Positions 16,084 to 24,966 are shown, counted from the first letter of the stretch. The stretch is DNA of 64,000 nt from Streptomyces xanthochromogenes (GCF_014650455.1 NZ_BMUZ01000005.1:505368-569367), one strand, 5' to 3'. Numbers and translations: made by a program. The notes: a model not told the origin generated them from the letters alone.

Positions 16084-17181
16084 GTGACCATCACTCCCGC
16101 CCAGCCACCCGGCCCGCACCGGCCACCTTCCGGGCAGGCCGACTTCGACGCCCATGTCCGCGCCATGACGGCCTGGCACTTCGACGACCGTACGGGCTCG
16201 CCGTTCTGGCTCGCCCGCCGCTCGCAGCTGGGCTTCGACCCGCTCACCGATGTCACCGGCGCGCCCGACCTGGTCCGCTTCCCCGATGTCAGCCGCGAAC
16301 TGCGCACCACCCCGGCGGCCGACCTCATACCCAGGGGGGCCGCACCGGGACAGGTCTTCCGCGTCTACGAGTCCGGCGGCACCACCGGCGCCCCCAAGCG
16401 GATCGTCGACGGTGCCTACCGCTCGCGGATGGGCGTCTGGACCCGGCAGCGGCTGACCGACCACGGCGTACCCGAGACCGGCGACTGGCTGCACCTGGGG
16501 CCCACCGGCCCGCACGTGGTGGCCTTCGACACCTCGCGGTACGCCGAGCCCGCCGGCGGCCTGTGCTACACCGTCGACCTCGACCCGCGCTGGGTCAAAC
16601 GCCTGCTCGGCTCCGGGCGGCAGCAGGAGGCCGACGACTACATCGACCACCTCCTCGACCAGGCGCGCGAGATCCTGCTGAGCCAGCCGGTGCGCGTCCT
16701 GAGCACCACGCCCCCGCTGATCGAGGCCATCTGCGCGCGGCCGGACCTTTACGAACTCGTCGCCTCCCGCATCGAGGCCATCATCTGGGCCGGCACCTCC
16801 TTCAGCCCGGAGAGCCTGCGGCTGGTCCAGGAGGACTTCTTCCCCACCGCCCGCCTGGTCGGGATCTACGGGAACAGCCTCATGGGTGTGGCCCCCCAGC
16901 GCGTGCGGACGCCCGAGGACACCCATCCCTGCGTCTTCGAGCCGTTCGCCGAGACCACCCGCCTCGACCTGGTGGACGAGGACGGCCGGCAGGTCGGCTA
17001 CGGCGAGCGCGGCCGGGTCCGGGTGAACCTGGTCAGCGAGGAGATGTTCCTGCCCAACGTGCTGGAGCGGGACACCGCCGTGCGGGTCCGGCCGTCCTCG
17101 GACGGCGGCGTCGACGGCCTCGCGGAAGTCGCGAGCGTGGCGACCTACGAGGACGCCGACGTCGTGGAGGGGGTGTACTGA
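16084..17181 (+). CDS. LuxE/PaaK-like acid-activating (adenylating) enzyme
   Basis: A 365-residue member of the acyl-protein synthetase/phenylacetate-CoA ligase superfamily, shorter than normal ANL ligases. The phosphate-binding loop is ESGGTTGAPKRI (about 97-108), and a YGNSLMG segment stands where ligases bind the adenylate. It ends two residues after a VVEGVY tail, immediately followed (no gap) by the ALDH/LuxC-like gene. LuxE and LuxC together turn a carboxylic acid into an aldehyde through an acyl-AMP and an enzyme-bound thioester (established for luminous bacteria); the pairing here suggests an aryl-acid reductase system. Start GTG 16084. Confidence 0.75.
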   Translation: MTITPAQPPGPHRPPSGQADFDAHVRAMTAWHFDDRTGSPFWLARRSQLGFDPLTDVTGAPDLVRFPDVSRELRTTPAADLIPRGAAPGQVFRVYESGGTTGAPKRIVDGAYRSRMGVWTRQRLTDHGVPETGDWLHLGPTGPHVVAFDTSRYAEPAGGLCYTVDLDPRWVKRLLGSGRQQEADDYIDHLLDQAREILLSQPVRVLSTTPPLIEAICARPDLYELVASRIEAIIWAGTSFSPESLRLVQEDFFPTARLVGIYGNSLMGVAPQRVRTPEDTHPCVFEPFAETTRLDLVDEDGRQVGYGERGRVRVNLVSEEMFLPNVLERDTAVRVRPSSDGGVDGLAEVASVATYEDADVVEGVY

Positions 17182-18534
17182 GTGCTCACCATCGACCCCT
17201 TCGTCGCCGGTGAGAGCCGGCCGAGCGCCGACCGCGGCGTCCTTGCGGACGTGCACGGCGAACCGCTCGCGGACGTCGGCCTCGCCCCCAGGCTGGCCGC
17301 CCAGGCCGCCGTCAACCGGCTGCGCCGCTCGGCCGACGGCCTGCCGCCCGAGCCGGAGGTGTTCCGCACGGCCGCGCGGCTGTTCGCCACGGCCGAGCTG
17401 GACGGCGAGAGCGCCGACGCCTATGTGCACCGCACGGTGCGCGGCACCGGCCTCGCGTCCACCACCGTCCGGCGGGCCCTGACGGACATGGCCACCGAGA
17501 TCGAGGAACTGCCCGCCACCGCCGCGGCGGACCTGCCGGCCGCGCAGTTGCGTCCGACCCACCGCGTCCACCGGGCGCCGTCGGGCCGGGTCTTCACGGC
17601 CGTGATGGCCAGCAACCACCCGCTGCCGCACGCCTCGTGGGTGCAGCCGCTCTACCACGGCTACAGCGTCGCCGTCCGGCCCGGCAGCCGCGATCCGTTC
17701 ACTCCGCGCCGGCTGGCCGCCGCCCTGCTGTCCGCCGGACTGCCCCCGGAGAAGCTGGCCTTCCTGCCGAGCCCGCACGCCGTCGGCTCGTTCCTGCTGA
17801 ACGCGGCGGACCGCGGCATCATCTACGGCAACGAGCAGGCGGTGAGCACCTGGACCGATCACGCCCGGGTGGCCACCCGCGGCCCGGGTCGCTCCCGGGC
17901 CCTGCTCGACGTGCCGCTGACCGACGCCCTCCTGGATCACCTGACCACGAGCGCCGCCTTCGACGGCGGCACCCGTTGCACCAATCTCTCCGCCGTCCTG
18001 ACCAGCAACGCCGTTCACGACACCGCGGCCGCGCTCGCCGAACGGCTGGCCCGCGTCCCGGTGCTGCCCGTCGCGGAACCGGAGAGCGTGCTCCTCGCCG
18101 TCGGGCGCGAGCGCGCCGACGCGCTGCGCCGGCAGATGGCGAAGCTGGCCACCGAACTCACGGACCACAGCAGCCCGTTGTACGGCGACGACTTCCTCGT
18201 CGACCTCGGCGACGGCTCGTTCCTGCCGCGCCCCATGGTCCTCGCCGCCGACCGCGCGGACCATCCGGCCGTCGGTACGGAGCTGGCCTTCCCGTTCGTC
18301 GTGGTCGCCCCCTGGAGCCCGGCCGACGGCATCGCTCCGCTGCGGCCGTCGCTGGTGCTCAACCTGCTGACCGACAACGCCGCGATCACCGGACAGGCGC
18401 TGCTCGACCCGTCCGTCCGGAAGATCACCGATGGTGCCGTCCTGCCGTGGGACCTGGTGCCGGGCATGCCGCACGACGGCAACTACACCGAGTTCCTCCT
18501 GGACGCCAAGGGCGTAGTCACACCGGCCGGTTGA
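17182..18534 (+). CDS. LuxC/aldehyde-dehydrogenase-like acyl reductase
   Basis: A 450-residue protein of the aldehyde dehydrogenase fold. The likely catalytic cysteine is in GGTRCTNLSAV (about residue 265), the place of the ALDH active-site Cys, and the nucleotide-domain segment MASNHPLPHASW replaces the usual NFP motif. Upstream and start are fused to the LuxE-like gene (TGA directly followed by GTG 17182), so the two products are probably made in equal amounts and act together: acid activation, then NADPH reduction to an aldehyde. The expected substrate is an aromatic or polyketide acid. An ordinary aldehyde oxidation role is the alternative. Confidence 0.75.
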   Translation: MLTIDPFVAGESRPSADRGVLADVHGEPLADVGLAPRLAAQAAVNRLRRSADGLPPEPEVFRTAARLFATAELDGESADAYVHRTVRGTGLASTTVRRALTDMATEIEELPATAAADLPAAQLRPTHRVHRAPSGRVFTAVMASNHPLPHASWVQPLYHGYSVAVRPGSRDPFTPRRLAAALLSAGLPPEKLAFLPSPHAVGSFLLNAADRGIIYGNEQAVSTWTDHARVATRGPGRSRALLDVPLTDALLDHLTTSAAFDGGTRCTNLSAVLTSNAVHDTAAALAERLARVPVLPVAEPESVLLAVGRERADALRRQMAKLATELTDHSSPLYGDDFLVDLGDGSFLPRPMVLAADRADHPAVGTELAFPFVVVAPWSPADGIAPLRPSLVLNLLTDNAAITGQALLDPSVRKITDGAVLPWDLVPGMPHDGNYTEFLLDAKGVVTPAG

Positions 18535-18576
18535 CCCGGTCGCCAACCGCTCACCACACATCGGGGAGTCTTCACC

Positions 18577-19779
18577 ATGTCCAGAGCAGACAGGACGACC
18601 GTGCCCGCGTCCGCGCGCTTCGCACGGCTGCCCTCGCTGACCGGCATGCGGTTCTTCGCCGCGTTCTCGGTCTTCCTCTTCCACTCCACGCTGCCGCCGT
18701 ACACGCCGTTCAGCGGCGGCAGCGCCGAAACCGTCACGCACGTCGTCAGCAAGGCGGGCTGGCTGGGTGTCGGATTCTTCTTCGTGCTCAGCGGCTTCGT
18801 GCTGACCTGGTCGGCACGCCCGGGCGACCGGCCCCGGCAGTTCTGGCGGCGCCGGATCGTCAAGATCTACCCCAACCACGTGGTGACCTTCGTCGCCGCG
18901 CTGGCGCTGTTCGCCTGGGCCCACAACACCTGGAAGCAGGAGGTGCCCAACCTGCTGCTGCTGCACACGTGGATACCCGACGCGAAGACGTTCCAGAGCG
19001 TCAACCCGCCCAGCTGGTCGCTCTCCGTGGAGATCGTCTTCTATCTGTGCTTCCCGTGGCTGCACCGGGTGATCCAGCGCATCCGGCCGGAGCGGCTGTG
19101 GCTGTGGGTGGGCATCCTGGCCGCCGCGGTGTTCGCCATCCCGGCCATCGCCTACGCGGTCCTGCCCGGCTCCCCCACCATGCCGCTGGGCTTCCGGGCC
19201 TCGGTGTGGCAGTACTGGTTCGTCTGGCAGCTGCCGCCGTTCCGGATGCTTGAGTTCGCCGTGGGCATCCTGATGGCCCGGATCGTCATGACCGGCCGCT
19301 GGATCAACTTCCGGGTCGTCCCGGCGCTGCTCCTGGTCGCCGTCGCCTACGTGGCCGAGATGTGGGTGCCGTGGCTGTTCGGGATGAGCGCCGTGACGCT
19401 GGTCCCGGTCGCGCTGCTGATCGCCGCGATGGCCACGACCGACATCGCGGGCCGCGGCTCGGTCCTGCGGCACCGGGCCTTCGTGTGGCTCGGCGAAGTC
19501 TCGTTCGCCTTCTACCTGGTGCACGACATCACCGTGCACGTCTTCGTCGACCGCTTCGGCCTCAGTCCGGTGCACAGCGCCCCGGCCGCGGCCGGGCTGC
19601 TCGCCCTGGAGGCGGCCATCAGCGTCTTCTTCTCCTGGCTGCTCCACATCGGCGTGGAACGGCCGCTGATGAACCGCTTCGGACGCACCCGCCCGCCGCT
19701 GCCGCGCGACTCCGCGGGCCCCACCGGCAGCACCGAGCCCTCCCACAACGAGCCGGCCGAAGCGGCGCGGGCCAGCTGA
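18577..19779 (+). CDS. Acyltransferase-3 family membrane O-acyltransferase
   Basis: A 400-residue integral membrane protein of the OafA/YrhL type with about ten hydrophobic helices. The conserved His lies in FSVFLFHS (about 31), and the family blocks VGFFFVLSGFVL (about 64), RRRIVKIYP and NPPSWSLSVE (about 144) are present. Members move acetyl or longer acyl groups onto sugars or natural products. The last 30 residues are polar. In the cluster it may acylate a hydroxyl of the product at the membrane. Confidence 0.9.
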   Translation: MSRADRTTVPASARFARLPSLTGMRFFAAFSVFLFHSTLPPYTPFSGGSAETVTHVVSKAGWLGVGFFFVLSGFVLTWSARPGDRPRQFWRRRIVKIYPNHVVTFVAALALFAWAHNTWKQEVPNLLLLHTWIPDAKTFQSVNPPSWSLSVEIVFYLCFPWLHRVIQRIRPERLWLWVGILAAAVFAIPAIAYAVLPGSPTMPLGFRASVWQYWFVWQLPPFRMLEFAVGILMARIVMTGRWINFRVVPALLLVAVAYVAEMWVPWLFGMSAVTLVPVALLIAAMATTDIAGRGSVLRHRAFVWLGEVSFAFYLVHDITVHVFVDRFGLSPVHSAPAAAGLLALEAAISVFFSWLLHIGVERPLMNRFGRTRPPLPRDSAGPTGSTEPSHNEPAEAARAS

Positions 19780-19798
19780 CGCACGCAACCCTCCAGCA

Positions 19799-19835
19799 GG
19801 GGTGGCCGCGCACATCCCCCCGGCGTGGCCACCCC
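19799..19835 (+). repeat. Inverted repeat between acyltransferase and chorismate lyase genes
   Basis: GGGGTGGCC (19799-19807) pairs with GGCCACCCC (19827-19835) across 19 nt. It may be a weak terminator or processing site inside the operon; no functional evidence. Confidence 0.35.
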
Positions 19836-19902
19836 CTCCCTCGTACTGGCGCGATCGCCGGACCCTCCCTCTCCAGCACACCAAGGGCAGCCCAGGAGAC
19901 CA

Positions 19903-20421
19903 ATGATGACCACGCTCCAGCCGACGCCCGAACTGAGTGCCAGCACCCGCATGCTGCTGGCCTGTGACGGTTCCACCACCCTGCTCCTGCAGGCCCTCAC
20001 CGGCCACAACCTGTCGATCCGGGTCGATGCCCAGGGCGATACCCCGGCAGGCCGGCTCCCGCGCGGCATACGGTCCGCGCTCGGACTCGTGGACACCTCC
20101 GTCGTACTGGAGCGCCGCTCCTGCCTGGTGACCTCCGAACAGGAGGTGGTCAGCATCAACCGGGTGGTGTTCGACGGGGCGGCCCGCAAGCGGATGGGGG
20201 TGCCCGACTCACTCACCCCCATCGGCCTGCAGCTCCGTGACCAGCAGGTGCACCAGCACCGCGAGCAGTTGTCCACCGGGCTCATGCGCTGGCGCGACAG
20301 CCTCACCGAGCGGTGGGTGGACTCCGCCTTCAAGGAGTACGTCATCCACTACGCCGCCGGCGGACGGGCCTATGTGCACGAGCAGTTCAACCCGCACATG
20401 GTCCATCTCGCGGATGCCTAG
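19903..20421 (+). CDS. Chorismate pyruvate-lyase (Rv2949c/UbiC-like), 4-hydroxybenzoate synthase
   Basis: A 172-residue protein resembling the Rv2949c-type chorismate lyases, which split chorismate into 4-hydroxybenzoate and pyruvate. Recognisable blocks are LLACDGSTTLLLQALTG near the N-terminus, VLERRSCLV and the conserved Pro-Ile-Gly (LTPIGLQL, about 105). Two adjacent ATG codons (19903, 19906) follow AGGAG; either could be used. It directly precedes a class II DAHP synthase, which would feed the shikimate pathway, so local supply of 4-hydroxybenzoate is a strong inference. It is unrelated to the FkbO/Hyg5 chorismatases. Confidence 0.78.
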   Translation: MMTTLQPTPELSASTRMLLACDGSTTLLLQALTGHNLSIRVDAQGDTPAGRLPRGIRSALGLVDTSVVLERRSCLVTSEQEVVSINRVVFDGAARKRMGVPDSLTPIGLQLRDQQVHQHREQLSTGLMRWRDSLTERWVDSAFKEYVIHYAAGGRAYVHEQFNPHMVHLADA

Positions 20422-20472
20422 GCCCGAGACGCCACCCGCCCGATCGCCGTTCGACCCAGCGAAGGAACTCTC

Positions 20473-21705
20473 ATGCCCCAGGCCCTCGCGGCCGCTGAAG
20501 AAGCGGCCCGTACTCCGCATTCCCACGCCGGGGACCAGACCGGCTGGCGCTTCTACCGAGCAGGCCAACAGCCCTCCTGGGCCGACCCGGCCCGGCGTGA
20601 CGAGGTCTGCGCCGACCTATCCGGCCGTCCCGTCCTCACCCGGCTGCCCGACCTGCTCCGGTTGCGCCGCGAACTCGCGGGCGTCGCGGCCGGCGACAGC
20701 CATGTTCTGCAGGCCGGCGACTGCGCGGAGGACTTCGCCGAGTGCACGCCCGAGCACGCCGCCCGCAAGGAGGCGGCCCTGGCGCGGCTCGCGGGCGTCA
20801 TCGCGGCCCCGACCGGGCTCCCGGTCGTCCGGATCGGCAGGCTGGCCGGCCAGTTCGCCAAGCCGCGGTCCGCTGCCACGGAGGACGTGAACGGCCGCCG
20901 GCTGCCGGCCTTCCGCGGCCACATCGTCAACTCCGAGGCCCCGGACCCCGCGTCGCGCAGGCACGACCCCGACCGCATGCTGCGCGCCTACCGGGCCGCC
21001 AAGGCGGTGGCCGATGCCCTCGACGGGCGGCACGCCCGGAATCCGGCGGACGGCACGCGCACCTGGATCAGCCACGAGGCCCTGGTGATGGACTACGAGA
21101 CGGCCCTGGTGCGGTTCGACGAGTCCGCAGGCGGCTGGTTCCTCGGCTCCACCCATCTCCCGTGGATCGGAGAGCGCACCCGGCACAGCATGGGCGCGCA
21201 CGTCCGGCTCCTTGCGGACGTGATGAATCCGGTGGCCTGCAAGGTGAGCGGCAAGGTGCAGGTGCGGGACCTGCTCGACGTCGTCGAGCGTCTCGACCCC
21301 GGGCGCGAGCCGGGCCGCCTGACGCTGATCGCGCGGTTCGGCAGGGACGACGTGCGCACGCTGCTGCCGCCCCTCGCACAGGCCGTGAAGAACGCGGGCC
21401 ACCCCGTCGTCTGGCTCTGCGACCCGATGCACGGCAACACCTACAAGGCGTCGAACGGACTCAAGACCCGCCGCCTCGACGACATCTGCGACGAGATCCG
21501 GGGATTCGTCTCCGCCCTGCGCGGCGTCGGAGTCCGCCCCGGCGGCCTGCACCTGGAGACCGCCGCCGAGGACGTCACCGAGTGCGTGGGCGCGGACGTG
21601 CCCGACGAGGCGGCCCTGACGGCGCGCTACACCAGCCTCTGCGACCCGCGGCTCAGCCCGGTGCAGGCGGGGCTGGCCGTCGACACCTTCGTGTCGGCCC
21701 TGTAG
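20473..21705 (+). CDS. Class II 3-deoxy-7-phosphoheptulonate (DAHP) synthase
   Basis: A 410-residue type II DAHP synthase, the first step of the shikimate pathway (phosphoenolpyruvate plus erythrose 4-phosphate). Signature blocks are LQAGDCAEDFAEC (about 79), NPADGTRTWISHEALVMDYE split by metal and substrate residues (about 183), WLCDPMHGNTYK (about 315) and HLETAAEDVTEC (about 357). It is shorter at the N-terminus than the roughly 450-residue primary actinobacterial enzymes, as in PhzC-type enzymes of secondary pathways, which suggests relaxed feedback control. The TAG stop is followed at once, in the same frame, by AGGAGG and the kinase gene. Confidence 0.92.
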   Translation: MPQALAAAEEAARTPHSHAGDQTGWRFYRAGQQPSWADPARRDEVCADLSGRPVLTRLPDLLRLRRELAGVAAGDSHVLQAGDCAEDFAECTPEHAARKEAALARLAGVIAAPTGLPVVRIGRLAGQFAKPRSAATEDVNGRRLPAFRGHIVNSEAPDPASRRHDPDRMLRAYRAAKAVADALDGRHARNPADGTRTWISHEALVMDYETALVRFDESAGGWFLGSTHLPWIGERTRHSMGAHVRLLADVMNPVACKVSGKVQVRDLLDVVERLDPGREPGRLTLIARFGRDDVRTLLPPLAQAVKNAGHPVVWLCDPMHGNTYKASNGLKTRRLDDICDEIRGFVSALRGVGVRPGGLHLETAAEDVTECVGADVPDEAALTARYTSLCDPRLSPVQAGLAVDTFVSAL

Positions 21706-21717
21706 AGGAGGTTTCCC

Positions 21718-22365
21718 ATCGACTTCGACACCGAGCACCCGCCCTTCTGCGTACTCCTTGGCCCCGACTACTCGGGCAAGTCGTCGGCATTCGACCAACT
21801 CGCCCGCACCGAACCACGGTTGACGCTCCTGTCCGTGGACGACGGCCGCCTCTCCCCCGAGCACGCCCTCATCGGCCGGCTGCGCCGCAACGTCGTCAAG
21901 GACGTGGCGCCGTACCGGAGCACCTGGTCCGCGGACTTCTTCACCACGCTCGTGCAGACCGCCGTCGTCCACCTGCGCGACCAGTTGCTGCGCACCGACG
22001 CCGGCAGCCCTGTCGTCGTCGACTCCTACTACTACAAGCTGCTGGCCAAATGCCGCCTCGCCGGGGCCGCGGAAAGCCCCCTGCTGGCCTGGTGGCGCAC
22101 CTTTCCCCGGCCGGCCCGGGTGATCTACCTCGACGTACCACCCGAGACGACCTGGCAGCGCAGCCACCGGGGAGCCGATCTCAACCTCCTGGAGCACTAC
22201 GGTCCGCGGCCGGCCTGGGACGGCTTCCGGCGGTACCAGACCGACCTGGCCAAGGTCATGAGGGACGAGATCCAGGACCTGCCCGTCACCGTCATCGAGG
22301 AAATGGATCGCCCGGAACCCACCGCCGCGGCGATACGAGAGGTGCTCACCCATGAATTCGGCTGA
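21718..22365 (+). CDS. P-loop kinase (dTMP-kinase-like) with apparent ATC start codon
   Basis: A 215-residue P-loop protein. Walker A is GPDYSGKSS (residues 15-23), with DSYYYK near residue 102 and a lid-like RSHRGADLNL segment, resembling thymidylate or deoxynucleoside kinases. There is no ATG, GTG or TTG upstream of the P-loop: the frame is open only from 21706, right after the in-frame TAG of the DAHP synthase. A perfect AGGAGG (21706-21711) stands six bases before ATC (21718), the only sensible start. The first standard start is TTG 21820, which would delete the ATP site. The 3' end overlaps the next gene by 14 bp. Likely a small-molecule or nucleotide kinase; the substrate is unknown. 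Confidence 0.7.
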   Translation: MDFDTEHPPFCVLLGPDYSGKSSAFDQLARTEPRLTLLSVDDGRLSPEHALIGRLRRNVVKDVAPYRSTWSADFFTTLVQTAVVHLRDQLLRTDAGSPVVVDSYYYKLLAKCRLAGAAESPLLAWWRTFPRPARVIYLDVPPETTWQRSHRGADLNLLEHYGPRPAWDGFRRYQTDLAKVMRDEIQDLPVTVIEEMDRPEPTAAAIREVLTHEFG

Positions 22366-24055
22366 AGCCTGGGCCGACCCCGACCGCCTGCGGCGCTACC
22401 GCGAGCGCGTCTTCGCCGAACGGCAGGCCCTGCGGACCGCGTTCGCCGACCCCGTCGGCCGGCAGCGGCGGGTCCTGGCCGACCTGCTGGAGTTCAACGC
22501 GGGTACGGCGTACGGAAAGCAGCACGGCTTCGCGCGCATCCGCACCCTCGACGACTTCCGCAGGGCCGTCCCCGTACAGACGTACACCGACCTGGAGCCG
22601 TGGATCGAGCGGGCCGCGGGCGGCGAGGCCGACGTCCTGACCGCCGACCGCCCCGCGGTGTTCTTCACCAGCAGCGGCAGCACCGGCGCCCACAAGAAGA
22701 TCCCGGTGACCCCGCGCTTCATGCGCACGACCTTCTTCCCCTTCTACTACGCCGCCTGGGCCCCGCTGATCGAGCACTTCCCCGACGTTCTGGCCTCTCC
22801 CGACGCGGTCCTGAACCTCAAGCACGACCCCCTCACGGCCCCGCCCACCACGGCCTCCGGGCGTCCTCACGTCGGTGCCAGCCAGGTCGACTTCGGCGCC
22901 GCGTTCGGGGAGCCGCTGTCCGCGGAGCCCGGCACCGGCGCGCCCTGGGCGAGGCTCGCCGTGCCCGTCGCCGCGGACCGGCACGCCGAGAAGATGTATC
23001 TGCGGCTGCGCCTGGCGGTGGAGAGCGACGTGCGCTGCGTCATCGGCATCAATCCGGCGATGGTCGCGGCCCTGCCGTACCAGCTGAACCTGTGGTGGCC
23101 CCGCATCGTCAAGGAGGTGCGCGACGGCACGCTCGGCGGGCTGCCGCACCGGTCCCCCAACCCCGCCCGCGCCACCGAACTCGAACGTCTCGCCCACCGG
23201 CACGGCACCGTGCGCCCGTCCCACATCTGGCCCCGGATGCGCGCCCTGTTCTGCTGGACCACCGGGCTCGCCTCGCTGTATCTCCCGCGGCTGCGCGCGG
23301 AGTTCGGGCCCGACGTGGCCGCCCTGCCCGCCCCCGTGGCCGCCTCCGAAGGCCCGGTGGGCGTCGCCCTCGACCGGCACTCCGGGGCCGGCAGCCTCGT
23401 GGTGAACGCGGCGGTGTACGAGTTCGCCGACGCCGACCGGGACCTCGGCCCCGACACCGTCACCCTCCAGCCCCACGAACTGGAGACGGACCGCGACTAC
23501 CACGTGGTGTTCAGCCACGTCGGCGGGCTCTACCGCTATGCGGTCGGCGACGTCGTCCGCGTCGTCGACCACCGGGGCGGCGTCCCCCGCATCGAATACA
23601 CCGGCCGCGCCAACCGCTCCGACCACGCCGGTGAGCGGCTGCGCGACGCCCAGGTGATCAGGGCCCTGCACAGCGCACTGGACGCGACCGGCCTGGAGCT
23701 GCGCAACGCCGCCTGCCGGGTCACTGAAGCCGCGCACCGGGCACCGGGCTACACGTTCGCCGTCGCGCCGCGCACCGAGTGGCGGCAGGACGAGTCCGAC
23801 CGCTTCACCGCCCTCCTCGACGAGGCCCTGGGCCGCGAGTCGGCCGGTTACGGCACGGCACGCACCGAGGGCCGGCTGTCCGCACCGACGCTCCTCCCCC
23901 TGGACCCCGACGCCTTCCTGCGCGACTGGCAGGCCCAGGTCGAGAGCGGCATCCGGCCCACTCAGGTCAAGGACCGGCTGTTCCGGCAGGACCCGCGGCA
24001 GTGGGCCCGGCTGACCGGGCAGGACCCCGAACGGCACGGCGCAGCAGCCCCCTGA
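22352..24055 (+). CDS. GH3-type acyl-adenylate/amide synthetase
   Basis: A 567-residue member of the GH3 family, best known from plants where it couples auxin, jasmonate or benzoates to amino acids through an acyl-AMP. The N-terminal nucleotide loop is FFTSSGSTGAHKKIP (about 108), the central YASSE-like block is PVAASEGPVGVA (about 328), and the GGLYRYAVGDVV segment (about 391) is a clear GH3 hallmark. It overlaps the kinase gene by 14 bp. In this cluster it may form an amide between an aromatic acid and an amino acid or amine. The acyl and amine partners are unknown. Confidence 0.85.
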   Translation: MNSAEAWADPDRLRRYRERVFAERQALRTAFADPVGRQRRVLADLLEFNAGTAYGKQHGFARIRTLDDFRRAVPVQTYTDLEPWIERAAGGEADVLTADRPAVFFTSSGSTGAHKKIPVTPRFMRTTFFPFYYAAWAPLIEHFPDVLASPDAVLNLKHDPLTAPPTTASGRPHVGASQVDFGAAFGEPLSAEPGTGAPWARLAVPVAADRHAEKMYLRLRLAVESDVRCVIGINPAMVAALPYQLNLWWPRIVKEVRDGTLGGLPHRSPNPARATELERLAHRHGTVRPSHIWPRMRALFCWTTGLASLYLPRLRAEFGPDVAALPAPVAASEGPVGVALDRHSGAGSLVVNAAVYEFADADRDLGPDTVTLQPHELETDRDYHVVFSHVGGLYRYAVGDVVRVVDHRGGVPRIEYTGRANRSDHAGERLRDAQVIRALHSALDATGLELRNAACRVTEAAHRAPGYTFAVAPRTEWRQDESDRFTALLDEALGRESAGYGTARTEGRLSAPTLLPLDPDAFLRDWQAQVESGIRPTQVKDRLFRQDPRQWARLTGQDPERHGAAAP

Positions 24056-24107
24056 GCCCGGCCTGCGACGAGCCGCCCCGGGCGCACCCACCAACAGGAG
24101 GACCGAC

Positions 24108-24965
24108 ATGAGCACATCGCTGGATGCCGTCGAGCGCACCGCGCTTCTCACCGCCGCCCTGCGCGCCGCCGAGACCGAGCGCGCGGACCGCCTCTACGAG
24201 GACCCGTACGCCGCCGGCCTCGCCGGTGACATCGGCCCCGAACTGCTCGCCGAGGTACGGCACGCCACCTTCCCGCCGGGCCGCGAGCGCACCGTGCCGA
24301 GCACTCCCGACTACAACGCGATCCGCACCCGGTTCTTCGACGACTACCTCCAGGAGGCGGCCGCCGACCCGGGCACCACGCAGATCGTGCTGGCCCCGGC
24401 CGGCATGGACTCCCGTGCCTACCGTCTGAACTGGCCCGATCGGGTGCGGTGGTTCGAGGTCGACCGGCCGGCCGTCCTCGCCTACAAGGACGAACGGTTC
24501 GGGGCCGCCGAGCCGCGCACGGACCACCGGAAGGTCGCCGTCGACCTCACCTCGCCCGACTGGGAGGCCCGCCTGGAGGCCGCGGGGTACGACCCCGCCG
24601 TGCCCTCCACCTGGCTGCTCGAAGGGCTCCTCTACTACATCCCCGAGCCCGACGCCCACCGCATCCTGGAGCGGGTCGCCGCGATCTCGGCCCCCGGCAG
24701 CCGCATAGCCGCCGACATCGTCAACTCCGCCGCCCTGACCCTGCCCCACATGCGGGCCCTGCTCGATGTCTTCGACGGCTGGGGATGCCCCTGGCTGTTC
24801 GGCACGGACGAGCCGGAGGAGCTCTTCGACCGCTACGGGTTCGACGTGCGGGCGGCCCAACCCGGCCAGGAGGGCGCCGACTTCGGCCGGTGGCCCGATC
24901 CGGTGCCCCCGCCCGGCGAGCGCGATGTGCGCCGGGTCTTCTTCGTCCACGGGCGGCGGCGCTGA
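24108..24965 (+). CDS. SAM-dependent methyltransferase (LCMT/TIGR00027-like)
   Basis: A 285-residue class I methyltransferase of the leucine-carboxyl-methyltransferase-like branch common in actinobacteria. Signatures are ERTALLTAALRAAET, LAPAGMDSRAYRL (SAM motif I, about 105), WFEVDRPAVLAYK (motif II acidic residue, about 125) and LLEGLLYYIPE (about 170). Members act as O-methyltransferases in several polyketide pathways. Probably methylates a phenol or carboxylate of the product. RBS AGGAGG precedes ATG 24108. Confidence 0.9.
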   Translation: MSTSLDAVERTALLTAALRAAETERADRLYEDPYAAGLAGDIGPELLAEVRHATFPPGRERTVPSTPDYNAIRTRFFDDYLQEAAADPGTTQIVLAPAGMDSRAYRLNWPDRVRWFEVDRPAVLAYKDERFGAAEPRTDHRKVAVDLTSPDWEARLEAAGYDPAVPSTWLLEGLLYYIPEPDAHRILERVAAISAPGSRIAADIVNSAALTLPHMRALLDVFDGWGCPWLFGTDEPEELFDRYGFDVRAAQPGQEGADFGRWPDPVPPPGERDVRRVFFVHGRRR

Positions 24966-24966
24966 C

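Noticed and set aside
16039..20007. 1322-residue minus-strand open frame
   Set aside because: It lies opposite the LuxE/LuxC-like and acyltransferase genes, which have clear motifs. Its own product is low-complexity Gly/Arg/His with no domain; a GC-bias artefact.
21820..22365. TTG 21820 as the kinase start
   Set aside because: It would remove the in-frame Walker A motif GPDYSGKSS, which is clearly coded upstream with a perfect ribosome site.
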